Source: a virus
IMG/VR virus record: IMGVR_UViG_3300046360_000215
Location: 1-26,749 of that record
DNA: 26,749 nt
Direction: 5' to 3' (one strand)
Both the position numbers and the translations under genes were made by a program. A model generated the notes under the pieces. The model saw only the letters and a program-made list of their open reading frames with translations. It was not told the origin of the DNA and searched no databases. Below, piece after piece: positions 11,993 through 19,815 of this stretch; positions within the stretch are counted from its first letter, which is position 1, and each line of letters opens with the position of its first letter.

Positions 11993-12952
11993 TTATAATT
12001 GATATACTATTATATTAAAACCACTTTCTATAGGGTTGCCGCTTGGATCAAACATTTGCATAACTACACCAAATCCACCATCATTATATGCTTGAAAAGC
12101 TATCCTTTGATTAGATTGGTTTATAGTAGCCACAGGCATAGCATGTGTATCGTTTGCCAGGTGTACAGTAAATTCAAGTTCTATATTGCCAACACCATTT
12201 TTAATTAATGATGCAAATCCAGAACTTTGTATTATCGTATATGTCCCTCCACTTTGGGTGATCCTGGCCATGGCATAAGGTGCGCCACCCCCACCACCTG
12301 CAGCCTGGAAAGTTGGCAATGCTCCTGCACCATTGCTGGTAAGTACTTGCCCTGACGTACCGACTGATGCCACAGATTGCAACGCCGCGGTTGAAGTAGT
12401 GCCGCCACAAAGGACTGCATAAGCTGTAGCGGAAGTTAAACCAGTACCACCATAAGGTACGGTTATATCAGTTCCATTCCATATACCTGTCGCTATTGTG
12501 CCTACCGAAGCTAAACTTGATAAAGTCGTTACAGCTGTATTGACCAGAGTTCCGGTTGTAGGCAATGTAATACTAGTAGAGCCTGTAGTCGTGAATGTAA
12601 GTGGATTCGCCCCGCTTGTAACTAAGTTTCCTCCAAGAGTAATTGTGCTGCCTGTATTCGCTACACCTGTCCCACCATACTGTCCTGTAATTATTGTGCC
12701 ATTCCATGTCCCACTAGATATAGTTCCAAGAGTTGTAATGGAGCTTGCTCCTGTCCATGTGCCACTAGCTATGCTATTGAGGGTAGTTGCAGCCGTAAGC
12801 TGTGTCCTTGACCCTCCGCTATCATCAGTAGCTATTAAAGCCGAACCTACGACATTTAAAAGGCTACGTTGAGTTAGTGAACTACCTGCTTCTTGTATAG
12901 TTGTATAGGCCTGCGATATACCTGAAGAACCGGCGGAAAGTATTTGTGCCAT
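11993..12952 (-). CDS. Tail fibre-like repeat protein A
   Basis: A 319-aa protein rich in G, T, S and N. Residues 1-55 form a likely virion-attachment segment (MAQILSAGSSGISQAYTTIQ, LLNVVGSALIATDDSGGSR). Next are fibre repeats of the type YGGTGVANTGSTITLGGN and TSGANPLTFTTTGSTS, a glycine run (AAGGGGGAPYAMARI), and a C-terminal beta domain that would be the host-contact tip. The attachment segment and repeats match the larger fibre gene 13968-16370. Starts one base after a 112-aa partner gene that is also duplicated. Last gene of the virion operon. Confidence 0.82.
   Translation of the reverse strand: MAQILSAGSSGISQAYTTIQEAGSSLTQRSLLNVVGSALIATDDSGGSRTQLTAATTLNSIASGTWTGASSITTLGTISSGTWNGTIITGQYGGTGVANTGSTITLGGNLVTSGANPLTFTTTGSTSITLPTTGTLVNTAVTTLSSLASVGTIATGIWNGTDITVPYGGTGLTSATAYAVLCGGTTSTAALQSVASVGTSGQVLTSNGAGALPTFQAAGGGGGAPYAMARITQSGGTYTIIQSSGFASLIKNGVGNIELEFTVHLANDTHAMPVATINQSNQRIAFQAYNDGGFGVVMQMFDPSGNPIESGFNIIVYQL
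12478..12690. repeat. Fibre repeat block shared between two fibre genes (copy in fibre A)
   Basis: Codes for the GGTGVANTG...TLGGN...TSGANPLTFTTTGSTS...TLVNTAV segment. A close protein-level relative lies at about 15365-15625 in fibre B, and a partial third at about 14690-14830. The DNA has diverged while the protein is kept. Boundaries approximate. Confidence 0.6.
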
Positions 12953-12953
12953 T

Positions 12954-13292
12954 TTATGTACCCTGAAGGGTTAAATTTAAACTTGTGGTCATGCCCGCAT
13001 TGGAAAGGACACCCCTGATTTGTTGGTTTAATACGACATCGCCAATAGTTACTTGTGAGTTTGATGTAGAGAATGTAAACGGATTTAATGCAGAGTCTGG
13101 TACTGGTATCCATGTGGAATTATCAGGGGCTAATGTTTGTAAAGCCAGAGTTGCCCCTCCCCACGTCCCAAAGGCCGTTACGCATGCTTTTTGATTTGGG
13201 AATGAAAAAATATATGCAGTCCCATTGGCATTGGCTGTTTGTGCAGTGAATAGCCAAATTGGCGCAGTATGCTCTACTGTTGACTCTGTCAT
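12954..13292 (-). CDS. Fibre-associated structural protein (paralogue 1)
   Basis: A 112-aa all-beta protein (APIWLFTAQTANANGTAYIF, LALQTLAPDNSTWIPV, LNLTLQGT). It shares its whole pattern with the 16370-16708 product: F/YPN+K...V.GT..GA.+.LQTLAP....W+.VP.S and a final L.V/T.L. In both places the gene directly precedes a fibre gene (here 1 nt). It probably forms part of the fibre base or attachment, or assists its folding. Function inferred from context only. Confidence 0.75.
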   Translation of the reverse strand: MTESTVEHTAPIWLFTAQTANANGTAYIFSFPNQKACVTAFGTWGGATLALQTLAPDNSTWIPVPDSALNPFTFSTSNSQVTIGDVVLNQQIRGVLSNAGMTTSLNLTLQGT

Positions 13293-13306
13293 GCTGTTCC
13301 TTTGGA

Positions 13307-13534
13307 TTAATCAATTTCCCGATCTTGTTCCATGCGAGCCATTTTCTTTTGACCCATGCGTGAGGATTTGTCATACATAGACTTGCCCATGGATTCAACA
13401 CCACCTACATGGATACCACCCACAACACAATCTTTGAAATTGTAATGTTCCTTTTGGGCTGGGGAATAGTCAAAATCATCCTTGATCTTGGCCTTCATAC
13501 TGCCAGAAAAGTTTTTTGATTTATCGTAGGACAT
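13307..13534 (-). CDS. Small basic virion-operon protein
   Basis: A 75-aa protein starting MSYDKSKNFSGSMKAKIKDDFDYSPAQ with a basic, methionine-rich tail (MGKSMYDKSSRMGQKKMARMEQ). A GGIHVGG segment is in the middle. No family recognised. It sits between the two fibre cassettes, with 14 nt to the next gene and 17 nt after the previous one. Upstream of its start is ATTCAATAGGTTAA, a near copy of the 15-bp repeat found at 10308 and 17884; the AGGTTAA part could serve as ribosome site. Confidence 0.68.
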   Translation of the reverse strand: MSYDKSKNFSGSMKAKIKDDFDYSPAQKEHYNFKDCVVGGIHVGGVESMGKSMYDKSSRMGQKKMARMEQDREID

Positions 13535-13551
13535 TTAATTAACCTATTGAA

Positions 13552-13965
13552 TTACTTATCTTTTGAGGCTAGCACTTCTTTTATTTCACGTAAAGACTTT
13601 TGAAGGTCTGGCATCATCATCATGAAACCTTTAATTGAGTTAAGGGCTGCTTGCATGTCGCTTGTTTGTAGGCTGCTTTTATCCTGTATTGTTGCAACTT
13701 CCTTAGTAAGGGTTTCAACTTTCTTTGCCATGTCCTGTATGCTTATTTGTGGTTCAAGAGGCTGTATTGGAGGCTTAGGCACTGTAATATGAGGGACAAA
13801 ATAGCCTTTTTTCTCATCAAACTTTAAAGGCTTTGCATCTTTTATAGTTGCCACATCCACGGCATCGTCAATCTCGCCCTTTGTCTTTAGCGCAGCAATG
13901 AAATCTGCATCGGCCTCAATAATATTTATAAGCTTTTTATTTATATATATATGATAGGTCGCCAT
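13552..13965 (-). CDS. Coiled-coil protein between fibre genes
   Basis: A 137-aa protein. The N-terminal half has beta-like segments (YHIYINKKLINIIEADADFIAALK) and a proline-rich linker (VPKPPIQPLEPQ). The C-terminal half is a coiled coil (MAKKVETLTKEVATIQDK, LQKSLREIKEVLASKDK) with a methionine run (FMMMMPDLQ). It starts 2 nt after the large fibre gene ends, so it is co-translated with it. It could be a fibre chaperone or trimerisation helper, as such small coiled-coil proteins often follow fibre genes; that role is inferred. Confidence 0.7.
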   Translation of the reverse strand: MATYHIYINKKLINIIEADADFIAALKTKGEIDDAVDVATIKDAKPLKFDEKKGYFVPHITVPKPPIQPLEPQISIQDMAKKVETLTKEVATIQDKSSLQTSDMQAALNSIKGFMMMMPDLQKSLREIKEVLASKDK

Positions 13966-13967
13966 AA

Positions 13968-16370
13968 CTATGACCTCTTAATAAATTCTGTAACTACACA
14001 ATATCCGGCTGTACCAAGTCCACCTACAAATCCACTAGCATTAGCTACCTGGCTAGCACCTTGACCACCCGAACCAAAACCTGATGCTGAGGCACCATTT
14101 CCATTAATTCCTCCATCGGCACCCGATCCATACATGGAGTTAGCTCCTGCTCCTGGTATTATTATGGTTCCACCAAAAGAAGCTATACCCGCTCCACTAA
14201 GATAGCCTGGTATATTTATATTACCACCACTTGCAGTTCCTCCAGAAACTCCATTAACAGCATTAAAGCCATTAGTTCCAGTCGATCCATTACCCCCTGT
14301 CCCTCCATTTGCAGTTAGGATAGCTCCAAAAGTAGAATTACCGCCACTTGTGCCGTTACCTCCACTACTACTGCCACTTGTTCCTGCTGCTCCCAGAGTA
14401 ACAGTTTGTGAAGCCCCTATTGTTGCTGCAATTGTGGTTAACCTACAATATCCTGCACCTGCACCACCACTAGCGGCTGCAGCAAAAAGAACATTGCCAG
14501 CTACACCACCACCTCCTCCACCGCCTCCTAAAAGCTCAATTGTACAATAGGTCATGCCAGAAGTTGGTGTATATGTACCTGATGAAGTGAAAACCTGGAC
14601 AACTACTTGATACAAACAAACATCAACTCCAAGGTTTGTCCTGGAAGTTGCTGCACTAGAAACATCGCTTAAGTTATTCGTATTAGCAAGTAATGTGCCA
14701 GATGTCGGTAAAGTAACACTAGTGGTATTACTTAATGTCAATGTTGCGGCAAATGCACCACTAGTAGTTAGGTTGCCTCCAAGTGTAATCGTCTTACCTG
14801 TATTAGCTACGCCAGTACCACCTAAAGCACCTGTTACAACAGTAAAGCCGGAAGCTAAAGAACCGGAAGCCAATGCTCCTGTGCTTGTAATATTGCTTTG
14901 TACAGCAGAAGGGAGGGTTGAGCTTATGGATGGTACACCACCAGAGGAAGTTATCAATGTGCCGCTATTGCCAGTAGTAACTCCCGCAATGGTATTAGCC
15001 CCAGATGAATATAGTAACTGGTTGATTGTGGTGGTGGCTGGATAGGTGGCCGTAGACCATGCTGGGGCGGCAGTGCTACCAGAAAGCAATACTTGGTTTG
15101 CAGTTGCAGTACCTGCTAAAATTGCACCTGCCGAACCGCTGGAATAGAATATACCACCATTACTTGCAGTCAGGTTAGCATTAGTGCCACCATTAGCTAA
15201 ACTTATTGGGAAAGATGGTAGCTGGGAAGTAGTGGCTAATGTTCCTGAGGTCGGGAAGGTAACTGCTGTAGTATTAGTCATTGTGAAAGTAGAACCAAAA
15301 GCACCTGAAGTTATAAGGCTTCCACCTAAAGTTAGTGTATTACTTCCATTATTTACCCCAGTTCCGCCATAGGTACTACCTATTAATGTTCCGTTCCATC
15401 CCCCTGTTGTAATCGTACCAATTGAGACAAGGCTTGAAAGCGTAATAACCGCTGTATTGACCAATGTCCCTGAAGTAGGCAACGTAACACTGGTAGAACC
15501 TGTAGTTGTAAAGGTAAGCGGATTAGCTCCACTGGTAGTTAAAGCTCCGGCAGTTAGTATATTCCCACCAAGGGTAATAGTCAGGCCAGTATTCGCTACT
15601 CCAGTTCCCCCGTACGTTCCTACTAAAGGAGTAGTCAGGGCTATTACATTGCCCGTTTTGGTAATAGGGGCAGTAACACTAATATTCGCAGCACTGTTAA
15701 AGGCACTGAATATAATTGCCGTTGTCCCGATTGTGAATGGCCCTGATCCCGTTTCCACATATAGGTTAGTTGCATTTACCGTACCCTCGGATATCACCGT
15801 ATAAGAACCTTCAACGACACCATTAGAAGCCGCAGTGTTATAATCAGTCGCACGGGTCATCACCCAATTAGTGGAGTTACTGCCGATATTGGTTACTGTG
15901 TATATCCCATTTTGGAAAGTACTGACCTGGTCTTTTACCAATACACGGTCAGCCACTGCCATTGTAACGCCATCTAAAACTAAAGCCGCTTGTGAGCCTG
16001 CATTAGTCAGGGTTGCACCAACACCAGCAGTGCCATTACTATAAGTAACTGTCAATGCGGCTGTAGTGCCTGCACGGCAGGAAGTCCGAGGGGACAGGCC
16101 AGCAGAAAGGGAGTCTACATATTCCTTTGTGGCCGCTTGCAAGCCCGTTATAGGGTCTCCACTTAGGATTAATGGTCCTGTCATGGTACTTCCAGCCAGA
16201 TGTACCATAGCAGGCAAAGTTACATTAGTGCGGAAATTAGAAGGGTCGTCGGCAACAGTAAAATCAACGCCCACAAAATTTAGGATTCTCTCTTGTGCTA
16301 CCGAAGTACCATTGCCTTGTATAGTGATATAAGCACTTGTAGCATCTAATAAGCTTGCAAATTGCGCCAC
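13968..16370 (-). CDS. Large tail fibre with glycine-rich C-terminal domain (fibre B)
   Basis: An 800-aa fibre with a GTG start at 16370 overlapping the stop of the upstream paralogue gene (TAGTG). Order: attachment segment (1-60, AYITIQGNGTSVAQERILNF), a segment seen in many phage fibres (AATKEYVDSLSAG, then VADRVLVKDQVSTFQNGIYT), a series of GGTGVANTG/TLGGN and TFPTSGTL repeats, and from about residue 600 a glycine-rich domain (FTSSGTYTPTSGMTYCTIEL then a GGGGGGGG run). That domain resembles the polyglycine receptor-binding tips known in phage adhesins. The tip probably decides host range. Two Cys flank the start of the tip (YC and GYC). Confidence 0.9.
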   Translation of the reverse strand: MAQFASLLDATSAYITIQGNGTSVAQERILNFVGVDFTVADDPSNFRTNVTLPAMVHLAGSTMTGPLILSGDPITGLQAATKEYVDSLSAGLSPRTSCRAGTTAALTVTYSNGTAGVGATLTNAGSQAALVLDGVTMAVADRVLVKDQVSTFQNGIYTVTNIGSNSTNWVMTRATDYNTAASNGVVEGSYTVISEGTVNATNLYVETGSGPFTIGTTAIIFSAFNSAANISVTAPITKTGNVIALTTPLVGTYGGTGVANTGLTITLGGNILTAGALTTSGANPLTFTTTGSTSVTLPTSGTLVNTAVITLSSLVSIGTITTGGWNGTLIGSTYGGTGVNNGSNTLTLGGSLITSGAFGSTFTMTNTTAVTFPTSGTLATTSQLPSFPISLANGGTNANLTASNGGIFYSSGSAGAILAGTATANQVLLSGSTAAPAWSTATYPATTTINQLLYSSGANTIAGVTTGNSGTLITSSGGVPSISSTLPSAVQSNITSTGALASGSLASGFTVVTGALGGTGVANTGKTITLGGNLTTSGAFAATLTLSNTTSVTLPTSGTLLANTNNLSDVSSAATSRTNLGVDVCLYQVVVQVFTSSGTYTPTSGMTYCTIELLGGGGGGGGVAGNVLFAAAASGGAGAGYCRLTTIAATIGASQTVTLGAAGTSGSSSGGNGTSGGNSTFGAILTANGGTGGNGSTGTNGFNAVNGVSGGTASGGNINIPGYLSGAGIASFGGTIIIPGAGANSMYGSGADGGINGNGASASGFGSGGQGASQVANASGFVGGLGTAGYCVVTEFIKRS
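15365..15625. repeat. Fibre repeat block (copy in fibre B)
   Basis: Protein-level counterpart of 12478-12690: YGGTGVANTGLTITLGGN, TSGANPLTFTTTGSTS, TLVNTAV. Possible site of recombination between fibre genes. Boundaries approximate. Confidence 0.6.
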
Positions 16371-16708
16371 TAATATATCTCCAGGGATACATTGAGCGTA
16401 GTACTCCCACCTGAACCACTTTGTACAGCCCTGACCTGTTCATTTTGGACAAGGTATTCTAAAGTCCCTTGTCCATTATTGGAGGCAAAAGTCATTGTAA
16501 CGCCACTATTAGAATATGGCACATCTATCCAAACGGGAGGGCTACTTTGTGGGGCTAATGTCTGGAGCTTGATTGAAGCCCCGTTAAAAGTACCCCATAC
16601 TTTCACTATTGCCGTCTTGTTTGGATAGTTAACTATAACAGGTGTACTATTGCCATCTGTTGTTTGATTGGTGAAAAGGAAGTAGGTATTTGATTGGGTA
16701 GCGGCCAT
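16370..16708 (-). CDS. Fibre-associated structural protein (paralogue 2)
   Basis: A 112-aa all-beta protein, the same length and layout as the 12954-13292 product: VIVNYPNKTAIVKVWGTFNG, KLQTLAPQSSPPVWIDVPYS, and a final TTLNVSLEIY. It overlaps the GTG start of fibre B, so translation is coupled. The pairing with a fibre gene in both cassettes suggests that each fibre needs its own copy of this protein. Confidence 0.76.
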   Translation of the reverse strand: MAATQSNTYFLFTNQTTDGNSTPVIVNYPNKTAIVKVWGTFNGASIKLQTLAPQSSPPVWIDVPYSNSGVTMTFASNNGQGTLEYLVQNEQVRAVQSGSGGSTTLNVSLEIY

Positions 16709-16709
16709 A

Positions 16710-16907
16710 TCATTCCCCTACAGGCTCAACCTGATTTAAATTTTTAACTTCAATATCAAGGCGTTCCTTAAGGGAAAGTGAACCGTTAATTTCCTGCATA
16801 TTGTGCATGATTTCAACGTAAGGCAGTACATTCTTATAGGGGGAGTTATAAAACACCTCCAATAACTTTTTAGCATCCTCATAATTAATGGAAAAACTAA
16901 GCATCAT
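16710..16907 (-). CDS. Small helical protein in the fibre region
   Basis: A 65-aa protein starting MMLSFSINYEDAKKLLEVFYNSPYKNVLPYVEIM, with predicted helices and an acidic C-terminal part (LKERLDIEVKNLNQVEPVGE). It lies 1 nt before the paralogue-2 gene and 9 nt after the fibre-like gene 16917-17825, hence in the operon. The family is not recognised; the pattern NYEDAKKLLEVF...PY.EV...M..I resembles small unnamed phage proteins located near tail genes. Confidence 0.7.
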   Translation of the reverse strand: MMLSFSINYEDAKKLLEVFYNSPYKNVLPYVEIMHNMQEINGSLSLKERLDIEVKNLNQVEPVGE

Positions 16908-16916
16908 TACCTCGGA

Positions 16917-17825
16917 TTATGGGATTACAAAGAAATCTATAATAACAGTGCCATTCAATGCTGTGGCCGCCGTATTATTGTAGATTGTAATCACCGCACT
17001 TCCTGAACCCGGCACTGCTGTCATATTAAGATTAGTGGTTGTGTTACTGCCACCGTTGTAAGAGACAAGCAATACTGAAGTAGCGGAGATATAAGTATTA
17101 GTAAGAGTAACTACATAAGTTGCCCCCCCTGCTGTTGTTAAAGAGGAAGTAGTAATAACTCCTGCAAGCTTGCTGATGGTAACGGCATTAGAAGCTTCTG
17201 TGCCAGTTCCCTTATTTTGCATTAAAAAGGATGCAGCAGCAGCGGCATCAGGGATTGTGTAGGTATGTGCACCACCTTGTACGGCATTGGTTATTGTCAT
17301 TACAGTGTTGCCTGTATTATCCACAGGGGCAAAGTTCCAGCTACCTTTAGATGCAGTAGTGGAGAAAAGACTTAGACTTCCAACAGTACCACTAGCACCA
17401 ACATTTAAGGTGTTTGCTTGAGTTGTGCCGCTAAAGGTCTTATTTCCAAGGATAGTCTGGTTGCCATGGTCTAATACAAAAGCAGCAGTCGCATTGCCTG
17501 GGTCTGGTACACTTACTACACTGGCTTGACCCATAGCCGCATTGGTGATTGTGGTTTCTGTATTACCTGTGTTAGCAGTAGCTACAAATTTTAAATCACC
17601 TTTAGAAGCTGTAGAAGGGAATATCTTTAAAGTCCCTGCTGTGCCTGAAGAACCTAAGTTTAAATTAGGCGTATCCGCACCACCCGCAAACAGATTGGAA
17701 ACCGTTATTTCCCGTGGCTCATATTGACCCGAAACGGAACTAAATTGATTAATAAGTAATAAATCCGAAGAACCCGCAGATGTAACAACTGTACCTTCCG
17801 CTCTGATTAACGCTGCACGGGACAT
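16917..17825 (-). CDS. Phage structural/fibre-like protein with internal duplication
   Basis: A 302-aa protein rich in A, G, S and T. A unit is present twice: residues about 57-112 (GSSGTAGTLKIFPSTASKG, ANTGNTETTITNAAMGQA) and about 142-196 (GASGTVGSLSLFSTTASKG, DNTGNTVMTITNAVQGGA). The C-terminal part is beta-rich (ATSVLLVSYNGGS, GTVIIDFFVIP). This is typical of fibre or head-decoration stalks. A good TTTTGGAGC ribosome site precedes the start. About 90 nt of non-coding DNA with the 15-bp repeat lie upstream, so the gene may have its own promoter and lead the fibre sub-operon. Confidence 0.75.
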   Translation of the reverse strand: MSRAALIRAEGTVVTSAGSSDLLLINQFSSVSGQYEPREITVSNLFAGGADTPNLNLGSSGTAGTLKIFPSTASKGDLKFVATANTGNTETTITNAAMGQASVVSVPDPGNATAAFVLDHGNQTILGNKTFSGTTQANTLNVGASGTVGSLSLFSTTASKGSWNFAPVDNTGNTVMTITNAVQGGAHTYTIPDAAAAASFLMQNKGTGTEASNAVTISKLAGVITTSSLTTAGGATYVVTLTNTYISATSVLLVSYNGGSNTTTNLNMTAVPGSGSAVITIYNNTAATALNGTVIIDFFVIP

Positions 17826-17883
17826 TTATATAGCTCCAAAATAATGAATCTTATATTAAGATGCTATATAGGTTTTATTTATA

Positions 17884-17898
17884 AATCAATAGGTTAAG
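17884..17898. repeat. 15-bp repeat, copy 2
   Basis: AATCAATAGGTTAAG, identical to 10308-10322. On the minus strand it reads CTTAACCTATTGATT and is again followed after 13 nt by a TATA box (TATATA at 17870-17865), 59 nt before the fibre-like gene. Candidate phage promoter. Confidence 0.55.
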
Positions 17899-17917
17899 AG
17901 GTATTTCTGCCATAAAG

Positions 17918-19813
17918 TTATTTGTTTTTTCTTTGTTCGTCTTCTGCAATAATTCTTTCTAGCTCTTCATCAGGTAAACTCTCGAAACTTTGAGATTTTT
18001 CCATGCCGTTTAGATATTTTTCAATATCAGTAGCTACCTCAGGACTACTTTTGGCTATCAACCCTAACTTTCCAATATGTTCAGCTTGTTGTTTAGCGTC
18101 AGTAAGTTTTGCCGCCCTAGCCAGCCAATTTATAAACTTTGGGTTAGTCATTAATTTTGCCGATCCAATGCCTAAAAGTAATAAAGACCCTGTTTGGATT
18201 GGATTAGTTAATGCTCCACCTATAGCCCCTAACTTTAATCCTTGGTTGAACGTTCCTGATGGGTTGCCAGATGCTTTAGTACCTTTCATGTTGTCTATGG
18301 CATCTATTGTAGCCCTAAATTGCTTACGGGTATGTGGTGAGAAAGAAGCTAAAGTTACCTCTTGGGATTTAGGTTCAAGCTTTTTAAAGTTAGTTGCAAG
18401 ATATGACGGATTAAATTCATTTTGTGGACTCATGCCAAGTTCACGCACTAAAGATTGGCTTAGTATTTGCTTTTGATCAGGCTTTAAGGTTTTTAAAACG
18501 GTATCAGCCTTTTTAGCATCAATACGTAAGTCATTCACAATACTTTTAAAAGTCTCTGTGGCAGTTTTATCTTTTATTAGGTCATTAATTACATCTTCAT
18601 TCTTGCGGGCGAATTGTGTATAGAATTTATTATGCCTTTCAAAAGCCTTAAACGCTTGCTCACCTTTTTGCTTAAAGTTATTCCCTATATCGCCTTGTAT
18701 TTGTGTACGTAAGTTCTTTAATGCCCCTTGTTCCTTATTAAAACCCATAAGACCGAAATTGTTTATTTGGTCATCTATTTGTTGCCGGAAATAAACTAAA
18801 TCTTCGTATGGTACTTTCCCTTCATTTCTTGCCGCAATATTAGAAAGTTTACCGTATTCTTTACCTACTGCTGAACTAGCAAATTGCTGTTTAGCTTCTG
18901 GTGTGCTGAATTGTGGTTTTTTATTAATGGCTTCTAATGTCTTGCCAATGGCAATACCTTCGGAAGGAGTAATATATGAAGACATTTTTTGTTGCAACTT
19001 ACCAGCAAGTTCATTTCCCCTTTTTTGATAACTCCTTAATCCTCTTTGTGCTAATTCCCCTCCTTCTATCTGGGTAAGTCCTTCCCCGTATTTCGCTATT
19101 TTATCTATAGTGGCCTTTATACTATTAGATATGATGCCACTAGCCCCAGGGGTCTCAGCAAGGATATTTTGCGCTCCCCTAATAAACCTTGAATCTGTAA
19201 CATCCGCTAAAGTTGGGTTTAATTCTGCCTGTTGGAATGCCTTTACTTTCTCAGGGTTAACACTTAAAGGATTAATAAAGCTTTTGGCAGTTCCTTTTGC
19301 TATACCTGGAGCTAATCCTCCAGCGATAGAAGCAAGAAAAGGTGCTAATACACTATCTGGGGCTAATTCTTTTCCAACTTCTAAAGCCGCCCCCGCTCCG
19401 GCCAAGGCTTGATACTCTTTTGCTGTTTGGGGAGCGAGATATTTTTTTGCAAGTTGGCTAGCACTGGTAGCACCAGCTTTAGCAATTCCACCGCCTCCTG
19501 ATATAAATTCTGCTGCTGTGCCTAAAGCCTTCTCCCCTAATGTTTGTGGGGTAAACTGGTTGTCAGTTAAGTAATCAAACCCTTTTCCTAAACCCTGTGA
19601 GACGGATGGTAAAGGCTCTTTTCCTCCTGCCATTAAAGCAATATTACTTGGTAAAGCTAATAAGTCAGGTATCGTACCAATGCCTTGTAACGCCCCCCTT
19701 GCCCCGATTCCTAAATAATCACTAAAACCCCTAGAAGTTTTTTTATCTTGGTTATCTTCTGCAATTATGCGTTCTAATTCAGTATCGGAAAGATGATCAA
19801 AATTATCCTTCAT
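17918..19813 (-). CDS. Large internal virion (DNA ejection) protein
   Basis: A 631-aa protein, third of a run of Q/A/G-rich proteins located between tail and fibre genes, where podoviruses code for internal proteins that leave the capsid with the DNA and form a channel. An Ala/Gly-rich hydrophobic region (ARGALQGIGTIPDLLALPSN, ALAGAGAALEVGKELAP) is followed by long helices (EQAFKAFERHNKFYTQFARK). A second hydrophobic stretch is near the C-terminus (GLKLGAIGGALTNPIQTGSL). The motif LSxxELERIIAED is found at the N-terminus (residues 8-20) and again at the very C-terminus (about 613-625). No peptidoglycan hydrolase signature seen. Confidence 0.78.
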   Translation of the reverse strand: MKDNFDHLSDTELERIIAEDNQDKKTSRGFSDYLGIGARGALQGIGTIPDLLALPSNIALMAGGKEPLPSVSQGLGKGFDYLTDNQFTPQTLGEKALGTAAEFISGGGGIAKAGATSASQLAKKYLAPQTAKEYQALAGAGAALEVGKELAPDSVLAPFLASIAGGLAPGIAKGTAKSFINPLSVNPEKVKAFQQAELNPTLADVTDSRFIRGAQNILAETPGASGIISNSIKATIDKIAKYGEGLTQIEGGELAQRGLRSYQKRGNELAGKLQQKMSSYITPSEGIAIGKTLEAINKKPQFSTPEAKQQFASSAVGKEYGKLSNIAARNEGKVPYEDLVYFRQQIDDQINNFGLMGFNKEQGALKNLRTQIQGDIGNNFKQKGEQAFKAFERHNKFYTQFARKNEDVINDLIKDKTATETFKSIVNDLRIDAKKADTVLKTLKPDQKQILSQSLVRELGMSPQNEFNPSYLATNFKKLEPKSQEVTLASFSPHTRKQFRATIDAIDNMKGTKASGNPSGTFNQGLKLGAIGGALTNPIQTGSLLLLGIGSAKLMTNPKFINWLARAAKLTDAKQQAEHIGKLGLIAKSSPEVATDIEKYLNGMEKSQSFESLPDEELERIIAEDEQRKNK

Positions 19814-19815
19814 TG

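Noticed and set aside
12498-15804. Several Val/Pro-rich plus-strand frames opposite the fibre genes
   Set aside because: They are complements of Gly/Thr/Asn-rich fibre repeats; same low-complexity pattern each time and no ribosome sites.
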